Shown here in pieces: positions 12,943 to 23,900 of a DNA stretch of 64,000 nucleotides (positions within the stretch are counted from its first letter, which is position 1; each line of letters begins with the position of its first letter). Origin of the DNA: Callipepla californica brunnescens (taxonomy: Eukaryota; Chordata; Aves; Galliformes; Odontophoridae); contig JALIRH010000043.1 of NCBI GenBank assembly GCA_023055505.1, forward strand, positions 3,296,001 through 3,360,000, read 5' to 3'. The notes beneath the pieces were generated by a model that saw only the letters and a list, made by a program, of their open reading frames with translations, did not search any database and was not told the DNA's origin. A program made the position numbers and the translations under genes.

Positions 12943-15900
12943 GCCCTGCAGCACACACACACACACACACACACTCACACACACACAGGGCAGCCGTGGC
13001 TGACAGCTGCTGCAGAGCAGGGCAGGGAAGCTGTGCTCACCCTCTCTTTGGAAGCTGACGTCTTCACACTGATTACGGGTTCTCCTTTGGATTTATCCAT
13101 GACCACTGTCCTTTCCGTGCCTCGACTTGCTGGAAAGCAAAGGTGCCCAAGCGTTAACGACGCTCCAGATGCTCAGAAACCTCGCAAGGATTTCAGACCA
13201 GCCAGGTGTCAGCCATTCCTCGCACAGCTCTCGGCTGACACGTGCAGCTCACAGAGCACTCAGAGGGCAGCGGCACCGCCCCAACGCTTCAGTGCAGGAG
13301 CCCTCCCCAGCAGGGCTGGTGGTTATGCAAAGCCAACTGCACTGTTTTGATGCCTGCAGAACAAGCTTGTGCCAGTACTGATAAGTACGAGCTTCTCAGC
13401 GCTGCTCTGGCTCGTCAGGAGGATTCTCGCAGCGCACCTGACTTGCTGGCCCTGGGCCGCTCGGAGGCTCCGGCCTTCTGCTCCTCTTTCCCCTCTTTCT
13501 CATCCTTGGAATCTCTTTCCGATTTCTTCACGTCGTCTTTTTTGTCGGCCTTCTCCTCCTTCTTTACACCAGCAGACCTACAGGGAAACTCTGTATTACT
13601 AAAACACACCTGACAAGCAGCACGAGGTAAGCACTCCTGCTGACCAAGAGGAACAAAGAAAGCTCTGCAAACCATTCCCACCGGCACCGCACCAGGCCCT
13701 ACGCACCGAGCCAGGGCTGCCTGCAAGCGGGCAGCTACAGCTGATCCCTCAGCATCTGGAGGGCTACAGAGCTTCTGCACCTGAGGCCATGCACGGCACA
13801 GGGAGCAGGGGCTCACCCCGCTGCAGGCTTTAACAAACACTCCTGTGTCTGATACGAGGAGATCTGATACGAGATCTGACACGAGGAGATCAGCCTGCAG
13901 CTCCTGTCCCACATCTGTGGTCACGTTATGAGGTAGGAGAGCAAAGTGCCCCTTCCAAAAAGAACAGACCACTCAGAAAGCAAAGCGTGCCAACACTGCC
14001 TGCTGGGCACTGAGACCAGCAGCAAGGAGGGTCGGTCAGCCCAGGCTCAGAACCGTAAAGCTGGGAGGACCTCTGGGACCACCTCCACCATAGAGCAGAG
14101 CAGACGAGGATCGGAGGACAGCACCTGGATCGATACTGGTCTATACAGAGCAGCATTACCTCACACAGCTGCCACGTTCTGTTACAAAACCCTGAAGCTC
14201 TCCCTGTCTTTTAACTGAGGGCAATAAAGGTGCACCCACGGCTGTTTTTTCCACCCCAGGTGCAGAAAGCAGCAGCCCGGGGCTTCCTGCAGCCCCTGCC
14301 CCTCCTGGCACGGGGCCGTGCTACAAACGCTGGCTCCAAGCACAGGGAATGGTGTATCGAAACGAACACACAAAACACTTTACTTCTCAGATTTGGAATC
14401 TGCAGAATGGTGCCTGTCTTTTTCCTTGCGTGCTTCGCCTTCCTTTCTGTCCGAAGGCTTTTTCCCAGCTGGTTCATTTTTCGCCTAGAATTTCAGCAAG
14501 AGGTGTTTTTAACCATAAAACACAGGCACTAAAGCCCCACCTCTCTCTCCAGCATCCTGCCACGCGAGAGCTGCCGCCGACCTTTTCCACAGAGATCATC
14601 TTGCCGTGCAGCTCTGTCCTGTGCAGGTGGCTGATGCACTTGGTGGCCTCATCGGACGTGGACATGGTGACAAAGCCGTAGCAGCGTGCTCCAGGGCTGC
14701 GGGCGTTCGTCACCACTTTGGCACCCACCACCTGGAGGGCAAACAAAGGCACGCTGTGTTTGCAGAGACAAAGGCAAGTCGGTTCTGAGCAGCGCGAGCT
14801 CTAGAGGGCCCCGGGAGCAGCTCTGCCCAGCGGTGACTGCAGTGTCTCCTCACTTTAATGGGATACAGCTCCTGAAAAATGGGCTGCTGGAAAAACTGCA
14901 CTCGGAAAACGTCTTTAAGGTGCTGAACAGGAACCCAGCTTAAAGATACACACCCAGGGAAATGACATCACTCATCTGCCCCTTCTTACAGGGCATCTCT
15001 ACTCAGTGCCTATGGGTGAGGGTGCAGAGGCAAGCTCATAGTGACACCAACAGCACACCCGGAGCAGCAGGGGGAGGGGAGGAGGACTTGGACCGAGCTC
15101 CCCTCCCCGAGTGGGGCACTCACATCCAGAACTGCCTCATTTTCAGAGGAGCTGTGCAGGGGTCCCATAAAACCACTACTTCCCTCTGTGCCACCACACG
15201 ATTCCCTTCAGATACACGTTTTCAAACAGCGCAGGACAAGCTGCACCGAGGAAACAGTGACTCATGAGGCTGCACGCCATGCACGCACCTTCCCATACTT
15301 GCTGAAAAGATTCTTCAAGTCCGTTGCTCTCGTGGAGGATGAGAGACCGCTGACCCACAGGTTCCTGCCAGAACCACTGCCCGCACGGCCTGCAGGGAGA
15401 GCCAAACAGAGCCAGCATCAGCTGGGGGCACAGCATTTCCCCCCTCCTGACAGAGCCCAGCACCAGCTGGGGGCACAGCACTCTGCCCCTCCTGACAGAG
15501 CCCAGCACCAGCTGGGGGCACAGCACTTCCCCCCTCCTGCGTAAACCCCTTCGAGCACTGCGTTAACTTCACTGCCTCCAAACCCTCTGCACTCAGACAG
15601 CACTGCTCCACAACTCCCATCTGAATTGCACACCCGCAGAGCCCCAGCGAGCGTCCAGCAACACCCCAGTGTCACTCCAAGAGACCCACGGAACACTGAC
15701 ACAAATGCTTTTTACAGTTAAAGTTCTTTTATCATGGAAAAAAACATAATCAAGCCATACCTTTGTCGTCTTTGGAAGCTGGCTTTGTATCTCTGTCCTC
15801 CTCAACAGAGCTAGAGACAAAACAACACATCGATAAACCACGCGCAGGACACGGCCCGGCCAGCCTGAACCTCATACCTACCAGCACAAATTACTGTGAC

Positions 15901-18900
15901 ATAAAAGGAACCACTGCAAATTTTTGGAGTGACTGGAACTATGGGACTCGGACAGTTAAGAAGACAATTAGTTCTGTTTCGCGGAAGACAGAAATTGGAA
16001 TAATTTAAGGAAACAACCGCTGAAGGTTGAGGAAGGAACGGAATCAAACCCTCTGCGCTTACAAACAAAACCAACTGCGCTCAAGGAGAAATAAAAGCGC
16101 TTCTTTAGGAAGTGCTGCCGTTTCAGCAGGCGTGGCGGCCAACTGAAGGCAGCAGCTTCTTGGCATCGCTTAACGACCCGTGACAAAAGAGAGCATCTGG
16201 TCTAGAACGGAGAAGAAACAAACCTCTTTTTCTGATCAGCGCCCTCACTGGCTGAGGACTCTTTAGTGGCAGGGGATTCCTCTGCATTAGCTTTGTCTTC
16301 TGCTTTCTTGCCATCTTCTCTGCTATCTTTGCCTTCGGGACCTGCGCCTCTCTCCGCTGTTTCCCCACTAGAGGCTTCCAGGCCTTGGCAGCGCTTGCTA
16401 CTCTGATCGCTTACGCTCTCTACTCCTACAGAGTCAGAGTCCAGCTTCTCTTCCTCTAGTGTCTGTTCACTTGTCTCCCCTTTCGCTACAACTAAACGCT
16501 TTGCCTCCTTCCTTGCCATAGCTTGGGCCGACTTGCTGTCCAAATCTAAAGCATCTTCCTCCGACTGAGCGGCACCAAGAGCGTCCTCTTCCTCGGCCAG
16601 CCTCGTGCCTGGCACCACGTTACTTGCTTCCTGTGCACGGGGCTGCTCCGCTTCGGAGGTTTCTTCGTTAAGGAGCTCAGATTTACAAGTTTCCCCCAAA
16701 ATGTCGAGTATTTTCTCATTTTCTACGGATTTAACAGGAATAGAATGGCACAAGGTTTAATCACCAGGGAAATACAGCAATCACAAACGTGGAACTGGCA
16801 TGGCTGCCACACTAACACCAAGAGAACGGCTAAGCTACACAGAGATTGGAAAACCCTCGCGTACACAGTGTTACAGCACTACGCTCACTGCACTCTGACA
16901 CAGCACCGCATCAGCCCTCACGCGTTACCAGGGAAGAAAAGTGCCCCCCCAGACTTAACAGAAACCTTCCGGGCCATCCTCCATCCTCTTCGTGGAACCG
17001 TTCCGCTCTGTTTCTTCTCCTGTTCGCTTCCGCAGTCCGGGCCGCGTTAACTGAGCACAGCAAAGCACTGAGAGTTCCATTTCCAGTTTTCAGTGGCTCT
17101 CTTTCAGCACAGTCCGAAGTGAAAGCTCGGCTTCTTCCGACGAGGGTTTGCAGTCCAGAGCACAGGCCTGCTCTGCAGGACGCTCCGTGGCGGCGCTGCA
17201 TTCCTCCTTTCAAAGCCCACTCCCTACGTCCTGCTCTGCCCCACAGCTTCCTGAGCCCTGCGCTCCTCCGCCACACAACTAGAGTACAGTGTGATATCAC
17301 AAGATCTGTTTTAGGCTCAGAACCTTCGTGTGTTTTCAGGCTCGCTCTTTAACGCCATCGGTTCTGCAGAACCTTGTGAGCACGCTAAGCACGCGTTTCC
17401 AAACTGTCACCCACAGATCTGGTGATATGACCGGGTTTCCAATCTCTATGACCCTGCGCGACCTGGACTCTCCATCATAACAACGTACACTACAGTAAGG
17501 AACGGAAAGTTACAGGGATACAAAAAAAGATCAAATGAGGAACGGAACTGTTTCAAAGCCCTAGATTTCGTGGGGTTTTTTTGTTTTGGTTTGTTTTTTT
17601 TGTTTTAATGTTTTTAAAGACAGTACCTGGCTCCAAAGGCAGCTCCTCCATTTCCTGCGGGGAAGGGGGAAGAGAAACGTCAGCACTCAACTGAAGGCCG
17701 AGAAGCAGCGTGGAGCACACCCCGCGCCAGCTCCAACAGCACCCCGCACAAGCCGTTGCTTTCTAAGGTTTCCATCCCCTAAAGTCCACCTGACACGCGT
17801 CACAGCATCTCATCCGCAAAGAACGGGCCGCAGTTTACCTTAATTTCTATTAATTCTGACGAAGTGGCATCGAAAGTGCTCCCAGCATCTTCAAGCTCCA
17901 CCTGCAGACAGTGAGGAACAGACAGCGCGTTATGTGTCGCATCGCGGCACTGCCAGTGGAACCCGGTTGAAAAATGAAAGGCTGGAAGCGATGCTCGCCG
18001 GCAACTAACAGCCCACGAACATCTCTGAGCACTGAGGAGCACTGAGGTTACAGGGACAGCTGCCACAGCGCTGACTGAAAGCTCCAGAACCTCTGAAATA
18101 CAGGCTGCCTCGCAAACATCTGGTAAGAACATCGACTCTCAGTGCAGTTCCTTTTGTTTCTTACGGCAAACGGAGAACTGAGAAGTCCAGCAACCAGAGA
18201 GCTCCATGCTGAGGAAGGGCAGCGGGAGCTCACCTACACTGTGGTACTCCCCCCGCTGAAAAACCCCAATTCCTCAGAGCTCTCACTCTGTGTGGGGCGG
18301 GGGAATGCTGCAGGACAGAGCCAAGTTTACTTCTGTTACCTTCAGCGCTGAGAGGGGAGGAAAACGTCCCCACTTGGGAAGCCTGCAGAGCAGGCTGGTA
18401 ACAGCACACAGCACACTGCACGCACAGCAGCGCTCTGTGCTGCGGAGGCACACGTGGAACGGGAGTCATCTCCCGGCCCTAAGAGTAATGCTGCCAAGCT
18501 GGGGCATCGGGCACACCAACGGGGAAGGAAAGCCAACCTCAAAATGCAGAGCTTAAGTACCTCCAAGTGTTCAGCTACGTGCACGCTGCCGTGAGCGAAG
18601 CACACAAGGACGGCAGCCCTGCCTCCCTCCATGTGCAGGAGAGGTTTGGCAGCGAGAACTGAGCGAGCAGGGGATGCACTGAGCTCCAAACGCTACTACA
18701 GTATCGTTTCCCAGGCTGCACACGACGTATATCGACGTGCAGTGTGTACCAAAGCACTTAAAAACAAACCAAGGACGACGATTCCCTCGACATGCAAAGG
18801 AATGAAAGCAGGGATGAGGAGAACCAGAAGAGCTGCAGCCACTCCTCAGCTGCTGCCTCACTACTGAATTAGAAAGCAAAATGGAGCAGGCAAAAATAAC

Positions 18901-20365
18901 ACAGAGCGGCTCTGATTCCACACACAGGAGATGCGTACCACCATGACTGCGATTTCTCTTGGCTCCTCTGTGCTTTCTGGGCGCTGTGGGGATGCCTCCA
19001 CGCGCCCTGCAGCACAGCCCGCAGCCTGCTCCGCAAGTTCCTTCTCTTCTGCCTCCGCGTTCTCTTTACCGTCAGACAGCGAGTCGAGAATACTATCAGC
19101 ACCGTACTCCTCCCCGCAATCCGCAGCGTTGCCGTTGTCTATTTCAGCTTCGTCCAGCACACTGATATCCATCATGTCGATATCCTGCAAGTTATCCAAG
19201 CCGGCCTCCATGTCCTCCTGCAGGAAGAGAAGCAGTACGCATCCAAGGCGCAGTGAGCCCGGGCCGGAGCTGCCGGCCGTGCCCTCCCAGCACAGCTCCG
19301 CGTACCTGCCCGTCCCCGGAGTCCTCCTCCAGGCCGTTGTCCTCCGCTCCCTCCTCGTCCGCTCTGCGTCCTGATGACAGCGATGGTTAGCACATCAGAA
19401 GTTATGAACACACGCCTGCCGAGCTGTCCATCCCACCTCTGTGGGAGCTCTGATCGCTTGGTTATCCGAGCTTTCCTCATTCCCCAGAGCTGAGTGTTTG
19501 AATGCCATTGCAGTGAGTGTGACACAGCACGGCGCAGCCCTCACTGACAGAGACGGCGGTAACGCATCTCCAGGGCTCATTTCCTCAGCGGTGCTCAGAG
19601 GAAGGAAGGAAAAAACACCAAAAACCACGGCAGGAAAACGCCGAGGGGAACTGGGAGTGCCCAAACCCGGCGAGCACCGCGACGCAAAGAGCTCGGCAGC
19701 GCTGACAGGGCTCAGCCAGGGAAAATCGGACTGGGGGGGGGAATATAACAAGGTCCTGGTTCTGCAATGAAAGCCGCCAGAAAACCCAAAGAAGAGGAGG
19801 AGAACCCCTCCCCCCCCCCCGTACCTTTGCTGCCCCTTTTGGGCGTTCTCCTGACGGCGCCGTCCGACAGCAGCGGGATCTCGTCGGGATTGCCGCCCTC
19901 CTCCTCGATGGCCTACAGGGGGAGCACGGCGCGGGGGTGGGCGGCGGAGCGGCACAGGGCTGCCCGGCAGCCCAACAACGGGACGCAGAGCGACAACACC
20001 ACGACGCCGCAACAACAACACGCCGCAACGCAACACCAACACGACGTAACACACCGCGACGCCGAGCTCAGCCCTGAGGCGCAGCGCCGCTTTGGCGCCA
20101 TTTTCCTCACAGCGCCGCGCATGCGCAGAGGCCCCGCGCCCCCCCCCCCCCCCCCCCGCGGCCGCGCCGCTCTCACCCTGCGGAGCCGCTCGCTCAGGAC
20201 GCTCTTGTTGCCGCCGCTGTCCAGGCTGCGGCGCTTCAGCTCTGCCCGCAGGTCGATGACGCGCAGCTCGCTCAGCCGCCGCGTCTCGGGCTCCGAGCTC
20301 GGCGTCCCGCAGCCGCTCAGGGGGACGTGCTCGCCCTGCGCGGCCGCCGAGTGACTCTCCGCCAT
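8007..20365 (-). CDS. SAFB2: SAFB2, scaffold attachment factor B2
   Basis: A nuclear matrix and RNA-binding protein that acts in transcription repression and splicing. Exons (minus strand, first to last): 20365-20177, 19912-19825, 19370-19306, 19217-18939, 17901-17839, 17654-17627, 16722-16224, 15810-15761, 15389-15289, 14731-14582, 14484-14384, 13577-13438, 13129-13041, 12505-12369, 10905-10615, 10151-10014, 9579-9540, 9051-8933, 8618-8506, 8316-8250, 8100-8007. All phases fit and give 946 codons plus stop, close to the human length. Domains: SAP at about residues 31-63 ([17 protein letters not shown]), acidic region, one RRM at about 421-504 ([17 protein letters not shown]), an R/E-rich helix at about 614-757, then a Gly/Arg tail ending FARRY. 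Exon 4 is 24 residues longer than in SAFB. Exon 7 is identical to SAFB exon 7. The name SAFB2 rather than SAFB rests on synteny with human. A CR1 element sits antisense in the intron before exon 15. Confidence 0.95.
9316..9440. repeat. C-rich short tandem repeat in a SAFB2 intron
   Basis: About six copies of a roughly 20-bp unit related to CATCACCCCACCCCAAACCC lie in the intron between SAFB2 exons 17 and 18. Some copies are shortened. The minus (sense) strand is G-rich here. Confidence 0.8.
11236..12212 (+). mobile_element. CR1 LINE, 5'-truncated, 3' end of ORF2
   Basis: The plus strand encodes a decayed CR1 reverse-transcriptase C-terminus. Readable pieces are [42 protein letters not shown] and [18 protein letters not shown]. 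The frame is broken near 11655 and again near 11930. The 3' end near 12160-12210 has the usual CR1 ending (GACCTTGTAGGTCCTTTCCAACC followed by a short ATCTATGA tail). The element is inserted antisense in the SAFB2 intron between exons 14 and 15. No counterpart is seen in the matching SAFB intron (30365-30706), so it arrived after the SAFB/SAFB2 duplication. Confidence 0.93.
12912..12988. repeat. (CA)n microsatellite, interrupted
   Basis: Two CA runs, about 12914-12941 and 12952-12987, are separated by GCCCTGCAG-like sequence, in the SAFB2 intron between exons 13 and 14. Confidence 0.95.
15415..15545. repeat. Approximately 45-bp tandem repeat, nearly 3 copies
   Basis: A unit beginning CAGCACCAGCTGGGGGCACA and ending CCCCTCCTGACAGAGC recurs three times in the SAFB2 intron between exons 8 and 9. 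It starts only about 25 bp upstream of the RRM exon on the minus strand, so the array supplies much of the intron end near the acceptor. Confidence 0.85.
16004..16948 (-). repeat. Left arm of a 945-bp identical inverted repeat (gene-conversion tract)
   Basis: Position x here pairs with position 42062 minus x in SAFB. Every stretch I compared between 16004 and 16948 is identical to the reverse complement of 25114-26058. That covers SAFB2 exon 7 and parts of both flanking introns. Outside these limits the two genes are still alignable but differ at many sites. Intronic sequence is as identical as the exon, which argues against selection on the protein alone. Confidence 0.93.
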
Positions 20366-20793
20366 GGGGCCGTGGTTTCGGCTGAAGGCGACGGGCGCGA
20401 GAACGGCGGCGCGGGGCGCGGCGGCGGCGGCACAAAATGGTGGCGAGCGCGCCGCGAGGAGGGCAGGGAGAGCGCGCGCAACCCGCGGCCCCGACTGAGG
20501 GGCGCCGCGCACGCGCGGAGCCGGCGCCGCCCGCCGCGGGAGCGCGCACGCGCGGTAACACCGCCGGCCCTCCCCGCGCGCGCGCGGTAGCGCTCCGGGC
20601 GGCGCCGCGCATGCGCAGTGCGGCGCGGGGCTCGGGAGCGTGCGCGGGGCCCCGCGTGCCGCCGCCGCAGCGCTCGCCGTGTCCGTGTCCGTGTCCGTGT
20701 CCGTGACGCTCCGCCTTTCCCCGTCCGTCCGCCATTGGTCGCCGTTCTCGCTGAGCGTGCGCGGAGGAGGTCTCGGGTTGTTTTTTTTTAACC

Positions 20794-20825
<32 letters not shown>

Positions 20826-20939
20826 CCCCTCCCTCAGCGCGTCTCGGCGTTCCCCACCATCTTGTGCCGGGATCGCGCGGTCGGCTGCGGGGCCGCGCCG
20901 TAAGCTCGCTCGCGTTCGCGGCTTCTCGAGGCGGCCTTG
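20366..20939. promoter_or_regulatory. Bidirectional CpG-rich promoter of SAFB2 (-) and SAFB (+)
   Basis: The two start codons lie 574 bp apart in opposite directions, in very CpG-rich DNA. Within it I see a perfect NRF1-type palindrome GCGCATGCGC at 20607-20616, an ATTGG (inverted CCAAT, NF-Y type) at 20734-20738, and YY1-like cores at about 20449-20456 and 20856-20863. There are also a four-fold GTGTCC repeat at about 20678-20702 and a long T tract at 20790-20825. No TATA box is evident. Two more GCGCATGCGC palindromes lie just inside the first introns, at 20117-20126 (SAFB2) and 21195-21204 (SAFB). The human SAFB/SAFB2 pair is also known to share a bidirectional promoter. Confidence 0.88.
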
Positions 20940-23900
20940 ATGGCGGAGGGTCAGCCCGCGGCCGGGCTGGGGGAGCTGGCGTGCCCCGGCGGGCCCGCAG
21001 CGCTCGGCTCCGAGCCCGAAACGCGGCGGCTGAGCGAGCTGCGCGTCATCGACCTGCGGGCAGAGCTGAAGCGCCGCAACCTGGACACGGGCGGCAACAA
21101 GAGCGTCCTGATGGAGCGGCTCAGGAAGGTGAGGGGGGGGGGGGGGGGCAGGGGAGGCCCATCCGGGGCCTTTGTCCCGGGCCGAGCGCCGTTCGCGCAT
21201 GCGCGGTGACCGCGGCGCCGCGATGGGGGAGCGGGGTGGGGGGGGCGGGGTGTCCCGCTCGTTGCGGTCCGCCCCGCCCCGCTCCGCGCTGTTCCGTTCC
21301 GGTCCTGTCCGTTCCGCCCCGCCCCGTTCCGTTCTTTTGGTTCCGTTCCGCGCCGCCCCGTTCCCCCGCTGCCCCCAGGTGCCGGCGCTCCCCGTTACCG
21401 ATCTGCCGCTCCCTGTGCCCGCTCCTCTCCCATCTCTCCCGCTCTCCTGCCCTGGATGCCGGGCGTGCTGCGGCCCGGAGTCCTTTGTGGCTTCTCGTCC
21501 TGTCCCGTGCATCGCGACGTGTCCTCCCCGCACGGTGCTGTGGGTTGGACGGCCCCGAAACCCCATCCCTGAAACCCCGACCCCAAAACCCCAACCCTGA
21601 AATCCCAACCCCGAATCCCCATCCCCATAACCCCAGCCCTAGAACCCCAACCCTAAAATCGCAACCCCGAATCCCCATCCCCAAAACCCCAACCCCAAAA
21701 CCCCAACCCTGAAATCCCAACCCCGAATCCCCATCCCCATAACCCCAGCCCTAGAACCCCAACCCTAAAATCGCAACCCCGAATCCCCATCCCCGAAACC
21801 CCAACCCCAAAACCCCAACCCTGAAATCCCAACCCTTGAAATCCCAACCCCGAATCCCCATCCCCGTAACCCCAGCCCTGGAACCCCAACCCTGAAATCC
21901 CAACCCCAAAACCCCAACCTTGGAACCCCAACCCTAAAATCCCAACCCCAAAACCCCAACCCTGAAATCCCAACCCCGAAACCCTATCCCTGTCCGTGTT
22001 GGGGAGATGAGCGGGCAGTGCGGTGTGGGGCTGGCTGGGCCTGGAGCTGATCCCACCCGCACTGCCGTTTCCCTCAAGGCCATCGAGGACGAAGGAGGAG
22101 ATCCGGATGAGATTCCCGTGGCTTCAGAGCTGAGCAACAAGAGGCTGTCAAAAAGAATGAGCAAAGGTACGTGCACGAGCACGGCGTCCTCGCTTTCCGT
22201 TCTTATTCCGCTGGCTTCCGTCAGAGGCAGAAAAGCAGAAAAGCTTTTTATTCCATTAGCAGAGGGGGTTCTGTCTCACGTCTGGAAGCCCTTCTCGTGC
22301 TCGTGCTGTGTCCCTGTGCTGTATTCCCCCCCCAGCTAAATCCAGGCAGGGCTTCTGGGTCAGGGCCTCAATGGTTATTCACTGAAACGCCGTTGGTGGA
22401 TAAAGGGAGGAGTGGACGTGCTATGAAGCACAGTGCTGTTCCTCACTTGAGTTGTGTTACCTGCAGGAAGGAAACCAGAAGAGGAAGGGGTGGAAGACAA
22501 CGGGCTGGAGGAGAACTCCAGGGACGGGCAGGTAGGTGGCGGCACATCCCGAGCGCAGGGGGCGTTACGGTCCCAGGAGATACACATCTACCCTCTGCCC
22601 TCACTCAGGAGGACATTGAAGCCAGCCTGGACACCTTGCAGGACATAGACATGATGGATATCAGCGTGTTAGATGAGGCTGAAATAGACAACAGCAGTGC
22701 TGTAGACTGCGGAGAGGACTATAGCCCCGATAACATTCTTGATTCGCTGTCTGATAATAAAGACAACGTCGATGCAGAAATGAAAGAGCTTCCAGACCAG
22801 CTGACAGAAAACGAGGTGAGCAGAGGTCCTCGCAGAGGCGGTGTGGTTTGGTGAGGGCTGGAGGTGTTCGTTTGGCGCAGGCTGTGTGTGGGATGTGGGT
22901 TCTGCTTCACGTTAACGGCTCTTGTGTCCCACCAGGGGCTGCAGAGGTGACAGCACTGAGATTTCCTGCTGCTTTCTGGGGTTGAAAGCAGCGTGCCAGG
23001 TTCAGCTGCTGTGTACGCTTCAGAGTGTCCACGTACACAGACTCATGTGCCCCCCCGCGTTATTGCACGTAGGAAGAAGGGAACGCGCTTCCAGCTGCTA
23101 ATTGAGAAACCTTTTGCTGCAGAAATAGCGCTGTGAAGGATTTGTGTTGCATAGTTTCATTCTGCGTTATTAAAACACAAAACTGTGGCTCTGCCCAATG
23201 TCTGACAGCTCAGAGAGCAAGCTGGGCGTGTGAGATTAGAGAGTCTGCAGCTGCTGAAGGAGCACGGCACTGCGAGCCACGATTGCTCCCCAGGCAGGAG
23301 TGCTCTCCTTCCTTGTCTCCCCACGTATTTGCTTTGGGTTTGTTGTGTCTGTGGCACACGAGGAGCAGGGGTTCCTCCCCACGCAGCGCTCTGTGTCTCG
23401 TTGGAGCTGCTGAGGTTCGGATAACCGGCGCTGGGCGGGTCCTGCCTGCAGCTCTTCGGACTGTGGCTGTCGGGGGGGTTTGGTGGTGGGGATCGTGGCA
23501 GCTCCGTCAGCTTCGCTTCCTTCGAGTCAGAAACCGAAGTGAGAAACGAAGCGGAAGGTGGGAAAATGGAAAAGCGGTGTTGAGTCACTTCAGAGTACTC
23601 TTTGATCTCAGTGTCACGGTGACGTTGAACTGAAGGGTTTCTGAAGGAGCGCTGTCCTTAAGGGGCCGAGAATGCGCCTCTCGCTCCCCCGGTTGTGCCC
23701 AGGAGCGCTCCGGTTCTGCTCCTCTGCTGAGCTCGGTATTTCTCAGTGGGCAAATGGTGCTTTGTGAGGAGTGCTCTAATTCCTGTTTTACTCTTTTAGG
23801 AAGATTATGATGAGATTGAAAACAATGTAGATTCCTCTTCTGATTTAATTGAAATGAAGGTAAATTGAAAACGTGACTCTCAGATCTGTTGTTCTCCCCG

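Noticed and set aside
14030..14090. Possible reverse CR1 or LTR scrap (GCTGGGAGGACCTCTGGGACC)
   Set aside because: Only about 35 bp resemble the common avian repeat ending, too short to call with confidence.
16745..17050. Open frame opposite SAFB2 exon 7, with a matching frame at 25042-25317
   Set aside because: Its conservation between the two sites comes from the inverted identical tract, and it diverges as soon as the tract ends. It is intronic and antisense.
19395..21608. A 737-codon minus-strand open frame
   Set aside because: It runs antisense through the SAFB first exon, the CpG promoter and SAFB2 exons in a wrong frame. High GC lowers stop frequency, and the composition is Arg/Ala/Pro/Gly with no domain.
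21543..21990. Interstitial telomere sequence
   Set aside because: The repeat has CCCTAA-like pieces but a 14-bp period and no run of TTAGGG/CCCTAA.
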